Origin: Aphrophora alni
Taxonomy: Eukaryota > Arthropoda > Insecta > Hemiptera > Aphrophoridae
Length of the DNA stretch: 64,000 nucleotides
Reading direction: 5' to 3'
NCBI GenBank assembly: GCA_963513935.1
Contig: OY740776.1
Coordinates: 8,834,724-8,898,723, forward strand
A program made the translations under genes and the position numbers. Of the stretch, positions 35,110 through 45,764 are shown in pieces (within the stretch, counting starts at the first letter, position 1; each line of letters begins with the position of its first letter). Under the pieces are notes generated by a model, which did no database searches, had not been told where the DNA came from, and was given only the letters and a program-made list of their open reading frames with translations.

Positions 35110-36230
35110 AAAAATAATAATAATAACAACGGACTGAAATACAATTTACAATGTCAGCGATCGAAGTTTATTTTAATTGTTTGTAGATTATTTCTACAGC
35201 GTAATAATCTTTTACTTTTAAATGCTGTCTTCAGTTATTAATCTTCGTATTCAACAGTTTTTTTTTTAAATAGGTTGAACCGATTTTGAACAAATAAAAC
35301 TTACGCATCTCCCATACATAATATTTAACTTTCAAATCAACACTTTTGTCAGGGAAACGATCCAATTGTTTCGTGTGGTATATTTTAATCAAAATGTTAC
35401 AAATCTTTGTTTTTAGCAAGTAGACGGTATGTCTTGTAACGGTTAGAGACTTCCAAGTCTTCCTGTTACATCAATAGTAATCACACACGTGTAATAATGT
35501 TCAATTGCAGCAATTCCTATTCAAGGTCGTATGTTAAGGATAATGTTTAAGACAATGTACACTCGCCGCACACGTATTTCATTTTATGAAGCTTATATTA
35601 ACCGACAAATGAAACAATATCTAGGCTTAATAACAATCACTTTATGAATATATTTCGACAAGAACACTATATTTAGACATAAATTAAACATAAAATTACT
35701 ATAATTGAATAAATTAACCATGAAAATAATGTCTTACGGACATTTTTTTTTTATTTATTTTTTTTTATCAAACGCGTTTCAACGATAATATCGTCATCAT
35801 TACTTTTATCTATCTTTGGAAATAATTAAATACAAAATGAATAAAGGTCCACTAGTCATATAGAGCGAGTTATTTTTATAAAGTGGAAGCAATTTAAATT
35901 GTAGAAAGACAGGAATGTTACGTGTTATTTCCGACGGTTTTCAGGTAAAACGAGTTGATCTGTATCATTTCCGACGGTTTTAGGTTCCCCTAATAATTTG
36001 ATCAACGAGTCCAGTTTACTATATATCTAACCTAACCTAACCAACTTGACATTATCACAACACATAACTCAATGATTTCAATCTGAAAGATTCTATATTC
36101 ATACTATAGATGGCATAGACATAAGTTTACTCATTGTATTGTTTAGGGTTATAGTGACAAGCTGTTGACAGGGTATCTCTTGTAATAATAGATATGAGTC
36201 TTGCTTTTACTATGTTTGGAATGTGCAGTG
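35110..36230. other. No recognisable gene
   Basis: AT-rich. Contains a CCTAACCTAACC run at 36028-36041 and the hammerhead-like core at 35777-35800. The minus ORF at 35231-35419 (lysine/isoleucine-rich) has no recognisable domain. Confidence 0.35.
35777..35800 (-). ncRNA. Hammerhead-like core, one core base missing
   Basis: The minus strand reads ATGATGA, then a self-complementary CGATATTATCG segment, then TGAAACGCGTTTGATA. Compared with the required CUGANGA, the first C is replaced by A, so it is probably inactive. The downstream GAAACGCGTTTGAT is shared with 5761-5772, marking both as the same element family (probably Penelope-like termini). Confidence 0.35.
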
Positions 36231-36234
36231 TTGC

Positions 36235-36695
36235 CAAATGCATAACGGTAAAAAATCGTCGGATATAACCCGGTACTGACAAAAACGAGATTACAAGGGA
36301 CCTTGATTTTACCTAAAGACCCTAATGAGGAGAAATCAATGAAAATACAATAAATCTTTTAATGGATATGGAATTGTTTGTCTCGCATCTCACAAGCACT
36401 GTTTCCTAACTTATACGCTACGCATTTCTCATTCTGTGGTTAAATCAAGTTGAAATTGCTTCTTAATATTGTATTTCATCATGGGAGCTACCTTCCATAA
36501 TTTTGAGTTATCGAAAAACGACGAAATAAAAGGGTCAATCGTTTGGTAAAACCAGACGACTTAGGGTCCCAGAGGCATATAGGGATAATTATTTTTACAA
36601 AGTCGTAATCTTTTAAGCAGACTAGCGCCAACATATTAAATTCTTCAACATATAAACACAGCCTACATATTCGTAATCATAATTACATCATTACT
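36235..36695 (+). repeat. Dispersed repeat family J, copy 2
   Basis: Counterpart of 8225-8700 with the landmarks AATCAATGAAAATACAAT, GAATTGTTTGTCTCGCATCT, TATACGCTACGCATTTCTCA and CATATTCGTAATCATAA, in partly different block order. No coding potential. Confidence 0.6.
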
Positions 36696-36744
36696 GTTGA
36701 GACCGATGGTTCTTGGTGGAATTCCATGTTTAAAGATAATAAAA

Positions 36745-36894
36745 CACAATTATTTATTTTGTAAAATCCACTTTTAATTAGTCTAGCCGACCAATGGTTT
36801 CTCCTGCTAATACAGCCTCGTCAATGCCTTAGCAGGCGAAACCATTGGTCGGCTAGACTAATTAAAAGTGGATTTTACAAAATAAATAATTGTG
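36745..36894. repeat. Near-perfect 66-bp hairpin palindrome
   Basis: Left arm 36745-36810 and right arm 36829-36894 are reverse complements with one mismatch (TTTCTCCTGC versus TTTCGCCTGC on the matching strand). The loop is 18 nt (TACAGCCTCGTCAATGCC). The pairing can be extended weakly by ~10 bp of A/T. There is no clear target duplication. Confidence 0.95.
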
Positions 36895-37488
36895 TTTTTT
36901 TATTATAATTACATCAAATTACCCCACACATCCCTAAATAAATTTTTTTAGCTCTCGACAATTTTTCTATCACAAGGCATTTTTTTTACATACTAACGAC
37001 TGGATATCCGGTCTCCCCATCGGTTTTACTTGTTTGTTTTTAGAATGGTCTGAAATGTATAATTTTTTTAATGCGCCTCAAAGTATTCTGAAAATCTCTC
37101 CATTGACTGACAGTTTAAACATTGAATGTTTTATATAAATATTAATAAAGTATCAGTACACAATTCAAATGTATATAAATCCCCCACCTGACTATTCCGC
37201 TGTGAAGTTTTGCATGTATTTATTGATATTGAAGCAATTCAAATCATGGCTTTAAAGTGATAATCAACAGCGTGGGGAGGCTAAATATATATCAAATATT
37301 TAAACATTTTATGATATATTGCCTCTATCTGTAATTGTTATATGAACCACTTGCTGCTTTATAAGCATGCCTGGATGATGGCTTACTCGTTATACAGGGT
37401 GTTTCAAAATGAATAGCGGTGTTTTAACGCTTTATAATTTTTATTACATTAACCTTACCGCTATAAATAACACATCAAATGAACTATA

Positions 37489-38143
37489 CCGGGTGAATAA
37501 AAAGTTAAGACCCCCCCTTCTAATATTTTTCTAAGTAAATATACAGAGATATCCTTTTGGTGGTCGTGCAATCTTAGCAGGAAGTTTCATTTTATGATTT
37601 TGAAAAGTATGACCTATTCTGATGAGATTGAAACAAAGAAGGGGCTGGTTTGTACTAAACCGTACTTCAAACTGGGAAAGTCCACAGTACTAAGGTCACT
37701 CATTGCAAACAAACATCTTATCAGTAGGCTTTACAATATGCATTGGAATCTTTGTCCTTTGCATTCCTAACTGATTTAGAACACAGAAAAAAAAATAACC
37801 CAGTTGTTTCAGAAAAAGTAACTTTACCTTGAAAACTAATGTAAGTGTAGACTTCAATAACATTTGACGGGCTACCATTTTTGATAGAGAAGATATAGCG
37901 AACTCTGGTTTTCACCATTCTTTAAGTTTTTTTAAACACTTCAAAATGAGGTGTCACTTGAAGGGGGTTTACATTTAAAATTTTTGAGTTTACCCCAAAA
38001 TCCCCCATTTTTGGGGGACACTCAAAATTTTCAAAATCATAAAATGAAACTTCCTGCTAAGATTGCACGACCACCAAAAGGATATCTGTATATTTACTTA
38101 GAAAAATATTAGAGGGGGGGGTGTTGACTTTTTATTCACCCGG
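37489..38143. mobile_element. Foldback/MITE with ~120-bp inverted arms, TA-flanked, 655 bp
   Basis: Ends CCGGGTGAATAAAAAGTTAA and, on the minus strand, CCGGGTGAATAAAAAGTCAA, flanked by TA at 37487-37488 and 38144-38145. Arms (37489-37605 and about 38030-38143) share CTAATATTTTTCTAAGTAAA, ATATCCTTTTGGTGGTCGTG and GGAAGTTTCATTTTATGATT. The interior has two overlapping minus ORFs of ~60 aa with no domain. An additional terminus-like ACAGGGTGTTTCAAAATGAA lies at 37393, suggesting a second, older element around it. Confidence 0.9.
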
Positions 38144-38817
38144 TATATTTTATGTGTATAGTGATTAGTATTAATTTATTGATGAATATCAACATGAAGA
38201 TGCTGTCCGTGTAACTGTGAAATATGTTGGATCATATATAAAAAGGATTACTGTAAACGTAAAATAAATTATTTAATTATTATGTTTCACCAAATATTTG
38301 GTAAAAAAAGAAAAGGAACCTTGATAGTTGACATTAAAATCTAGAATTTAATCAAATTTGTTTACGCTGAGGGAATGTGCTTACGGACATGTGCGATTCA
38401 CAATGTGTTGTAATTGATTGTTTACATCTCAAACCATTATATGGTTTAAATTCTCAAATACGTTTTATTTTGTTGTTTCGATTGATAATTTATAACAGCT
38501 GTTTTAAATAATTGTTAGGTTTACTTAATAGTGTTTACTTTATTTGTAGGGATTCACATTGTGTTGTCATTGATTGCATTTTTAAGTGTGACAATTGGGT
38601 CCGATTTTTTTATCTCGCAAAAGTTAACGGTTTATATGGCTTATTGTTAATGTGACGATCGGGTGGGAGCTTAAATATTCAAAGTTTTACAGAGTATAAA
38701 ATAAAACGGCGACTACATGAAGACCGCGTGCAATCCGTCGAACACTTACTGGTCGACGAGTAAATGCCAACGACAAGGGACTGAATAGTGAAGTAAACCA
38801 ACAAGTTCGATGCCAAC

Positions 38818-38937
38818 ATGAACCACAGACTTCAACATTATTATAAAATTACACCTTCATTTGATATTAACAATCCATATTTTGAAGAAGGTGATCTATC
38901 TGATGAATGTAGATATTGCAGTGCTTTGATGAAATAA
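38818..38937 (+). CDS. Short ORF with a CxxC segment; possible Helitron N-terminal fragment
   Basis: The 39-codon frame ATGAACCACAG... to TAA ends with DLSDECRYCSALMK. Helitron helicases and related proteins often carry a 'C..C.AL' zinc-knuckle shortly after their N-terminal part, and this is the only basis for the suggestion. No Rep or helicase sequence follows, and the sequence downstream is non-coding. It may equally be chance. Confidence 0.2.
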   Translation: MNHRLQHYYKITPSFDINNPYFEEGDLSDECRYCSALMK

Positions 38938-39202
38938 CTTCACAAATTATACATTCAACAAAACTTTATTTTACTTTGCTTCAAGTCTCTGCATTGTTTA
39001 TTTATTTTATTTTTTTAACCTACATTGGTTTTGACTAAAGTGGCAAACTTGATGAATTTCAAATTGTATAATCTGTTTAAATGTTCGGGTATTTTGCGAA
39101 GTTTACTGTGGTGAATGTTCAATGAAAGAATATTCCCCAAAACCACAATAAAACACTAACAACACAAAGACTGTATAGTTATGTTAGTCTACCTTATGTA
39201 CA

Positions 39203-39228
39203 TTTCAACAGCACTGCTATCATCTTAC
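39203..39228 (-). ncRNA. Hammerhead-like core, mutated
   Basis: The minus strand reads GTAAGATGATAGCAGTGCTG, then TTGAAA. Compared with the plus-strand copy at 39412 the first core block CTGAAGA is damaged to GTAAGA, so it should not cleave. The helix II sequence (ATAGC-AGT-GCTGT) is largely kept. Confidence 0.45.
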
Positions 39229-39411
39229 ACACTATTTAAGTTAGTTTTATAGTCGTATCATGTATTTAGAAGGCAGCAGGCGTTGCCACGCCCATTGACA
39301 TGATGTGCTACGAGGCCAACTGTGATTGGCCGAGCGGATCGGGTTACAGGCGGGGGGAACGCCTCGCTGCAGTAGTAATTGTAGTTATTAAGATTAGCGT
39401 GTATTGTACCT

Positions 39412-39438
39412 CTGAAGATGATAGCAGTGCTATTGAAA
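39412..39438 (+). ncRNA. Hammerhead ribozyme core of a Penelope-like terminus
   Basis: CTGAAGA, then TG, then a helix II of ATAGC/GCTAT closed by AGT, then T and GAAA, followed by TGTACATAACT. Both invariant core blocks are intact and helix II pairs perfectly. The self-complementary TGTACA after GAAA would form only a very short helix III. Minimal hammerheads of Penelope-like retroelements are known to work in this format, often as dimers. Folding and cleavage are not verified. Confidence 0.65.
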
Positions 39439-39839
39439 TGTACATAACTATACAGTTGCATTGTGGTTTTGGAAAATTTTCTTTCATTTTATAATTGTGA
39501 CAAGCTTGATGATGTCTCTTTGCAGAGGAAATATGACGCAGCTAAATAAAATTCTAGTAAGTATTATTTTTTTTAAAAACCAATTAAGGTTAAATACAAC
39601 AAAATATATATCAACAAAATTGTTTAAATTCGTAACTGGGATCTGGTAATGATTTGTTCCTGACAATATAAACATTTATAAATCACACGGTTATCTTTTA
39701 GAAATCTTCTGCTCTCATTTACAAGCAAAACACAACAATACAGTCTAGCCATTAATTAAACTAATCATTTATCCAGCTCTCTGTAGCGTTGTGCCGGCTT
39801 ATCTTATTAACCTACTTAGAATTATGTCATAACTCTTAA

Positions 39840-40280
39840 TGAATTAGTTTTATACAAAATAAATAAATGATGCAAAAACATTGTACAAACTTTAGTACCC
39901 TCCCCCCCACCCCCAACAAAATAAAAAACCAATCAAAACTATTTATCACCCAAAATTTCATTTCAACAGTAGTCAGTCAAAAAGTGAAAATGAATCTGGA
40001 GGCCATATTTAAATACGTTTGTTTTTTTTTTTAAATATGCCCTAAACTTTTTTTACTTATGTCACGATTAAAATCAAGATTTTAATGATGGCAGGTAATA
40101 TATTTTTTTGTTTTTTGCCAATTACTCTCTAACCGTAAAACCAATTTTGAGAAATGACGTCTTTCATAACAAACCTATGGCCGATTTATTTGTTCTTTTA
40201 AAGATAACTCAAGAACTGGAATGTTTGGAGAGATAGCGACTGATACATTGGGTCCTTACAGTTTGTAAAACGAACAAGGA
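39840..40280 (+). repeat. Dispersed repeat family K, copy 2 (diverged)
   Basis: Shares ACATTGTACAAACTTT, a C-rich run, AAAACCAATCAAAACTA, TCAAAAAGTGAAAATGAA and GAACTGGAATGTTTGGAGAGAT with 43320-44475 and 45470-45545. It is too diverged for exact limits. Confidence 0.55.
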
Positions 40281-40788
40281 CGAGCAAAGAGTATTATTGT
40301 TGGAGAGGACATCAAACTGTACACATCTTTAACAAAAATAATTAATAATATATTAAATAATTCAAAAGGAGACATAAGTTCATTACCACAGATAAAAGAC
40401 ACTTAAGAATAGTTATAATTTCAATTAAATTTCTACAAAAACATTTGTAACTATAAATATTAGCAATCTGGCAAGTGGCCAACATTCATCATTTTAAACA
40501 ATACGATCTTGTGTTCGTAAACTATAAACCATAAAAAAAGGACACACCAATCAACTGACTCTTAATCCATAATTGATTCCTTCTATTATTCAGAATATTG
40601 TAAAATCAACATCCATTATGCCATACATTCATCCAAAGCCTATCATCCATATAGACATAAGTATCATCAAATAATTTTCTTAGTATTAAGTTGTTCTTTA
40701 AAAGTTTTATTTGAAATAATTACTTTCTTGTTATCACTTGAACATTTTAGTCATAAAGATAAAAAGGGCTTAGCCGAGACGATTAAAA

Positions 40789-40793
40789 AAAAA

Positions 40794-40826
<33 letters not shown>
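40789..40826. repeat. Poly(A) tract
   Basis: About 38 nt nearly all A, following GCCGAGACGATT. It could be the 3' tail of a retroposon, but no element body or target duplication could be assigned. Similar short A/T tracts occur at 26396-26416 and 34489-34510. Confidence 0.8.
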
Positions 40827-40828
<2 letters not shown>

Positions 40829-40829
40829 G

Positions 40830-41785
40830 TACCTGAGTAAAACTAAATCTGTTTAGACCTGTAAAATAATTATCTTGTAAAATCATAATTGTGTTAATAA
40901 ACAATAGTCATTTATATTATCCATCTCCATCTAGCGTTTATTTATAAAAATTATGCTCTATTATTAGTTACTCTTGAAATTTTTACTAGGCAGTTATAAA
41001 AAAAAAACACTTCTCTTCCTATCGAAATCCTTTTCATCTCTAATTTATCAGGTGAAGAGATTTTTCGCCTTCAAACAACAAGGAATCAAAAAAATAAAAC
41101 TGCATGAAACAGGTCTTACTGTATTAACCAAAGTAACCTAGAAACTTCAACGAACTAAAACCAATTTAATATCTAAACTTGGCTATTGTATTGAAAACTT
41201 TACAAATAATCCCCCCGCAAGTACAAAACTTTCTTATTTTATCAACAACACAGTATTTTGGCCGACAAAACAACCAATACGCACATAATTCCAGTTACAA
41301 CTTTATTATTAAAACTAAAGTTGGTAGTACTGTAACCGCCCACACCCATCCCTATCGAACGCCATGTTTAATTACATTGCATTATATTTGTTTCATGAAA
41401 GTTCACTCCATTAACAAGAAGGAGAGGTTCAAAGAGCTTTCACTCGGAGAGAATTGTATTCATTTAAGATTAATGAAAATACCAAAAGCTGAAACAGTGT
41501 TTCCCACTATGACAAATTAATCAGGTAAATGTTAAATGTTTGTTCTGGTGATTGTTTGATCTATTGTTAATGTCATGTTACAGACGTTATTCGCATCTGT
41601 TTAAGACTGGTATTGTAATGCAGGTAGACGTGGCGTAAATACATAGTATTTCTATGTCTTCGTATGAAGTACTGAAATTCTGAGATGTCTTTCATAAACA
41701 GAAATCCTTAGGGACTCATTTTAGTGAGTAAAGGCTTGGCAATATTAATGGAAAAAAACTGTATCGAGACATTTCATGTTGTCTT
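40830..41785. other. No recognisable gene
   Basis: A 113-codon frame at 41179-41520 begins with TTG rather than ATG and shows no domain, no hydrophobic segment of note and no conserved motif. I regard it as chance in a low-stop stretch. Confidence 0.4.
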
Positions 41786-41787
41786 GG

Positions 41788-41960
41788 GCTAGATCCACCT
41801 CTTTCATCTCTCCTATCAGGTCTAATTTAACCAAATCTTGTTCTTTTCCGACTCTGATGCTAGAATATTCGAAGGCTAAGGTTTCTGTTGAAAGCGTCCT
41901 TTTTTAAAGCGATGATGACTGAGAAGTTTTTGCCTTTAAACAAAAGCCAAAAGTAGGATG
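41788..41960 (-). repeat. Dispersed repeat family C, copy (unoccupied TTAA site)
   Basis: The minus strand contains TATTCTAGCATCAGAGTCGG, AAAAGAACAAGATTTGG, ATAGGAGAGATG and GTGGATCTAGCCCAAGAC, matching the satellite C unit. Its left-hand extension AAGTTTTTGCCTTTAAACAA is contiguous here, whereas at 34548 the same position is interrupted by the TTAA element. Confidence 0.75.
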
Positions 41961-42539
41961 ACTTTAAACAGGTTTTTTTTTTTTATGAGACTCCTCAATA
42001 CATAACCATGATATATAAAAATTGGAACGGTATGGATGAGTTTGGAACCTACTTGAGCGTAGTCCGTTTTGAGATACAGCAGTGAACAACTGGCCGGAAC
42101 TTGGTCTGCAGCTATATTGAGCAGACCACGCTAGTCAACCACAGAGTCTAACCAGTCTTGTTGTGAAGTACTTTATTGTTTCAATTTTATTTTATAATGC
42201 AATTTCCAAATTAACCATAGCTGGTTAAATAAATGTATATGTGGCTTTCAGAGTTTTTACGTAAGCCCAACCCCCAATTCGGATGTGTTATTTATTAATA
42301 TAAACAAGGCGAGATGACAATAGGCCAAACCCAAGTACAACTGTCTTGTTAACTAGTGTTAGTGTTGTGTGATTGTTTAATTAGTAATTAGTTTACGGTA
42401 ATGTAATATTAATTAAATTAATCTCTTCAAAGCTGGGTACCCTATGGTGCATGGGCAGACCTGGGGGCGATTTTGACTTCAAAATAGGCTTAGGAATAAA
42501 CAGTGCTTTATCCAAAATCTAACTAAGCTAGGGCTAGAT

Positions 42540-43395
42540 GTAACGTTAGACATAAATAGGTTTTTACCAATCGTTGCAAAATTAACAATACAAACACAAC
42601 AACAATTATTAAAAATTAGTTAACAAACTTAGATATAGTCTACTTAAACAGAAAGCTAAAATAAATGGTATGAAAACATTGCACAAACGTTGTCACTCAC
42701 TCATTCGCAAAACCCAATAAATACAAACCAAAACCACCCGTCAACGATGTTTTTACAAAGTGCCTAAACTTACTTTGCTTGAACTATAAACATGTCCTCA
42801 AACTAAATAGTATTTGATTAAAATCAAGCTTTTAAAGAACATAAGAAAATTTAAAGCTGACCGCCAAAATGAAAAAAATGGCAGGTGATATGAAATTTCG
42901 TAATACCTTTAAAAAAAATTGTGTTGTGTTTTGTTTGGACTTATTGAATAAAACAGCTGTCACGTCTGTTCCAATCTCACCCTGTATATAAAATAGTAAA
43001 ATCTAAGAAATTAAATTTGTCACATCCCGTCAGCTGCTGAAGTACTTCCTTGTTTTAGTTTTGACATTATTAACGTATAGTTGGATGTTGAAGACGTAAC
43101 AATAGCCAACTCTACTTAGTCTGTTAGTTACAAACTTTGTTGACTGCTTTATCCCATCTATAGAAACACTTGAGTGCATTATTGGGACGATAGCTAAGCT
43201 CAGTTAACTAGCCCTACTGGAAATGCTTCATAACTTATGTAGGGTTAGAGTTGTGTTATTTTAGAAGTCAACAGGATCCGTTTAATCTTGTATTGGATAA
43301 TGTTTACATCATCATAACTGTCTCCCGAAATTGTGCAAAACATTGCACAAACTTTCTCACTCATTGTGACGCTTTAGAGTCACGGTTACCGGTTT
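42540..43395 (+). repeat. Dispersed repeat family K, two overlapping diverged copies
   Basis: ACATTGCACAAACGTTGTCA, followed by CTCACTCATTCGCAAAACCC, at 42676-42716, and ACATTGCACAAACTTTCTCA at 43342-43361. Around 42965-42990 the text TCACCCTGTATATA looks like a transposon right end. No coding potential. Confidence 0.5.
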
Positions 43396-43794
43396 TTATC
43401 CTCTTGGTTGCAATCCAGGTCTGAGAGTAATCTCGATTGCAAACGTGGTTGCAATATAACAACTTGAGGCAAGGCTTTAGTTGTGAATCTCCTTATGGAC
43501 AGGTGATAAACAACGCAACGTGTAACAGTGCCATCTGAGCGAAGGAAGACAGTCATAGCAACAGCTAGATAGGACATTGAGCACCCTCAATTTATTACGT
43601 TTAGTGCGAATTTTATAAATTATTGTCGGGGTTCATTTCGGTTATGGCATTCTCGTGATTATCGGGAAAGCCTATTGTAAATGCCCGATGTCGATAGTTA
43701 CAATTACATTTCAAGAGATGCGTCGTAATAGAGATATGAGCCATAGACAACCTTTAATACATTCGCGTTTTGTGCAATTACTTTTATAATTAGA

Positions 43795-44475
43795 ATGTTG
43801 AGTGGTGTTTGGTCAGACGGGAATAAGTGACTTACGACCTCATTGGGTATAGGTGACTATGTTTTCCATATCTAAACTTGTCCTAGGTTTTATCGCCATA
43901 AGCAACCCTCTATCCCGTTGCACAGACTTTCTGCACACGCTCATGTACAAATAGCAAACAACTAAAGAATTTAAGGGAGTGAAAATCACTACATCGCCCA
44001 TCTCCAAAGGGGGGGGGGAACAGCTAAAATTAATTCTTACCATAAATTAATGTCAATTGGGTGGTTGTTAATCAAAAAGTGAAAATGAACCATGTACGTT
44101 GTTTTTGAAAAAAAAATTAAATAGGACTTAAACTAGCTTCGTGCCATAATCGAGTTCTATATTTCATTAAAACTTGAACAAAATAGTTAGTCATTATTTC
44201 CATATGACTATTATTTCCAAAAACACGTTCACAAAACAAAACTTGTTTGTATATAAAAACGCGAAACAGCTGTAGCTACTATTAAGAATAATGAACTACT
44301 TTTGACATTAAGGTATGTTAACTAATTAGAATCGTTAGAGACGATTTTAAGAAATTACATATTTTATAACAACACCGTCGCCTATTTCTTGTTTTTTACT
44401 GACGAACCAGAATTTTTGGAGAGATTTTGACCCATATGTTTATCCTTAGAGGGTAGAGGTAAAGCCAGTCAAATT
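43795..44475 (+). repeat. Dispersed repeat family K, copy 5
   Basis: The best partner of 33835-34090 for its left part, and of 45360-45545 for its right part (ACTTAAACTAGCTT, TCTATATTTCATTAAAA, GAGAAATTACATATTTTA-like, GGAGAGATTT, CCTTAGAGGGTAGAGGT). The minus ORF at 43840-44043 is not conserved between copies. Confidence 0.65.
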
Positions 44476-44791
44476 AGCGGAACCGGCAGGCAGTAGTCTT
44501 CTGCTGGTATTACATTACAGTTCAGCATTAATACAAAATTTTGTAAAAATATTAAACACAGATTAATTCCGTATGTTGAATACCAGTTACGAGCTAGTTA
44601 CTAGAGTACTGTTTGGTCAGACAAGGATAAGTGATTTATGACCTCAAAGAATAAGTCTATCTTAGATTAAGCTACATCCTCGGTGATATATTATTAAGTG
44701 ATGACATTTTCCCTAACAACCGAAAATCACCTCATCACCCATCCAGAAAATCAAATAAAAACCAACTAAAACTAATTCTTACCATAAATGT

Positions 44792-44801
44792 CGGAGGGAG
44801 G

Positions 44802-44881
<80 letters not shown>

Positions 44882-45282
44882 AGAGAGAGAGAGAGAGAGG
44901 GGAGAGAGAGGGAGGGAGGGAGGGAGAGGGAGGGAGAGAGAGAGAGGGAGGGAAGGAGGGAGGGAGAGAGAGAGGGAGGGAGGGAGGGAGAGAGAGAGGG
45001 AGGGAGGGAGAGAGAGGAGGAGGAGGAGAGAGGGAGAGGGAGGGAGGGAGAGAGAGAGGAGGAGAGAGAGAGATAGAGAGAGGGGGGAGGGAGAGAGAGA
45101 GGAGGAGAGAGAGAGGGGAGGGAGAGAGAGAGAGGGAGAGAGAGAGAGGGAGGGAAGGAGGGAGGGAGAGAGGGAGGGAAGGAGGGAAAGAGAGAGAGAG
45201 AGAGGGAGGGAAGGAGGGAGGGAGAGAGAGGAGAGGAGGAGGAGGAGAGAGAGGGGGGAGGGAGAGAGAGATAGAGAGAGGG

Positions 45283-45359
<77 letters not shown>
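44792..45359. repeat. 570-bp polypurine tract, (GA)n with (GGGA)n blocks
   Basis: Uninterrupted purines on the plus strand except for three T's (in GATAGAGAG blocks). Pure GA ends flank mixed GGGA/GGAA interior blocks; several interior blocks (GGGAGGGAAGGAGGGAGGGA) recur, showing internal duplication. The 193-codon Arg/Glu/Gly-rich open frame across it is an artefact. Such mirror-symmetric tracts can form triplex (H-DNA). Flanks on both sides belong to family K (44125-44475 and 45360-45545). Confidence 0.95.
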
Positions 45360-45363
<4 letters not shown>

Positions 45364-45545
45364 AACTAGCTTAATGCTATTGCGTTCTATATTTCATTAA
45401 AATTTTAACAAAATCTGTAAAGATTATTTTGAGAAATTACATATTTTACAACACTGTGGCCTATATCTTGTTTTTACTAATGAACCGGAATATTTGGAGA
45501 GATTTAGACCAATATGTTAGGGTCCTTAGAGGGTAGAGGTGCTGT
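45360..45545 (+). repeat. Dispersed repeat family K, copy 6 (partial)
   Basis: CTTAAACTAGCTTAATGC, TTCTATATTTCATTAAAA, GAGAAATTACATATTTTACA and CCTTAGAGGGTAGAGGTG match 44125-44472 with one ~120-bp deletion. Confidence 0.75.
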
Positions 45546-45764
45546 GTTTTTATTGGGGGTTGTAATAAAGTGACAATTTAACAGTGACTACCTTATAGCT
45601 CATCTACTATATAATACCCCATCAGCGTATTGTTTCCGGATATTACATTATAAATGTTAGAACCAGAATTTACAACCAAAGTTTCTGAAAACTAAGGAAA
45701 CCGATTAAAGCAAATAAATTTTTGAACATTTTAATGTATAAACTATCATGCAGACATACTTTCA

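Larger units (their letters stand above)
39115..39500. mobile_element. Penelope-like element termini in head-to-head inverted order
   Basis: 39115-39230 (read minus) and 39355-39500 (read plus) carry the same terminal sequence. It includes a hammerhead-like core, then ACATAACTATACAGT, then GTGGTTTTGG.AA.TTTCTTTCAT. The segment between (39236-39360), with TTAAGTTAGTTTTATA, ATGTATTTAGAAGGCA and GGGGGGAACGCC, corresponds to 60345-61245 at the second locus (less its hAT insert). No RT or endonuclease is left here. Inverted partial copies are a known habit of Penelope-like elements. Confidence 0.75.

Noticed and set aside
41179..41520. 113-codon plus-strand open frame
   Set aside because: Starts with TTG, has no domain, no splice or promoter context, and lies in a repeat-rich stretch.
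44788..45369. 193-codon open frame rich in Arg, Glu and Gly
   Set aside because: It is a direct translation of a GA/GGGA polypurine tract with no stop possible; low-complexity artefact.
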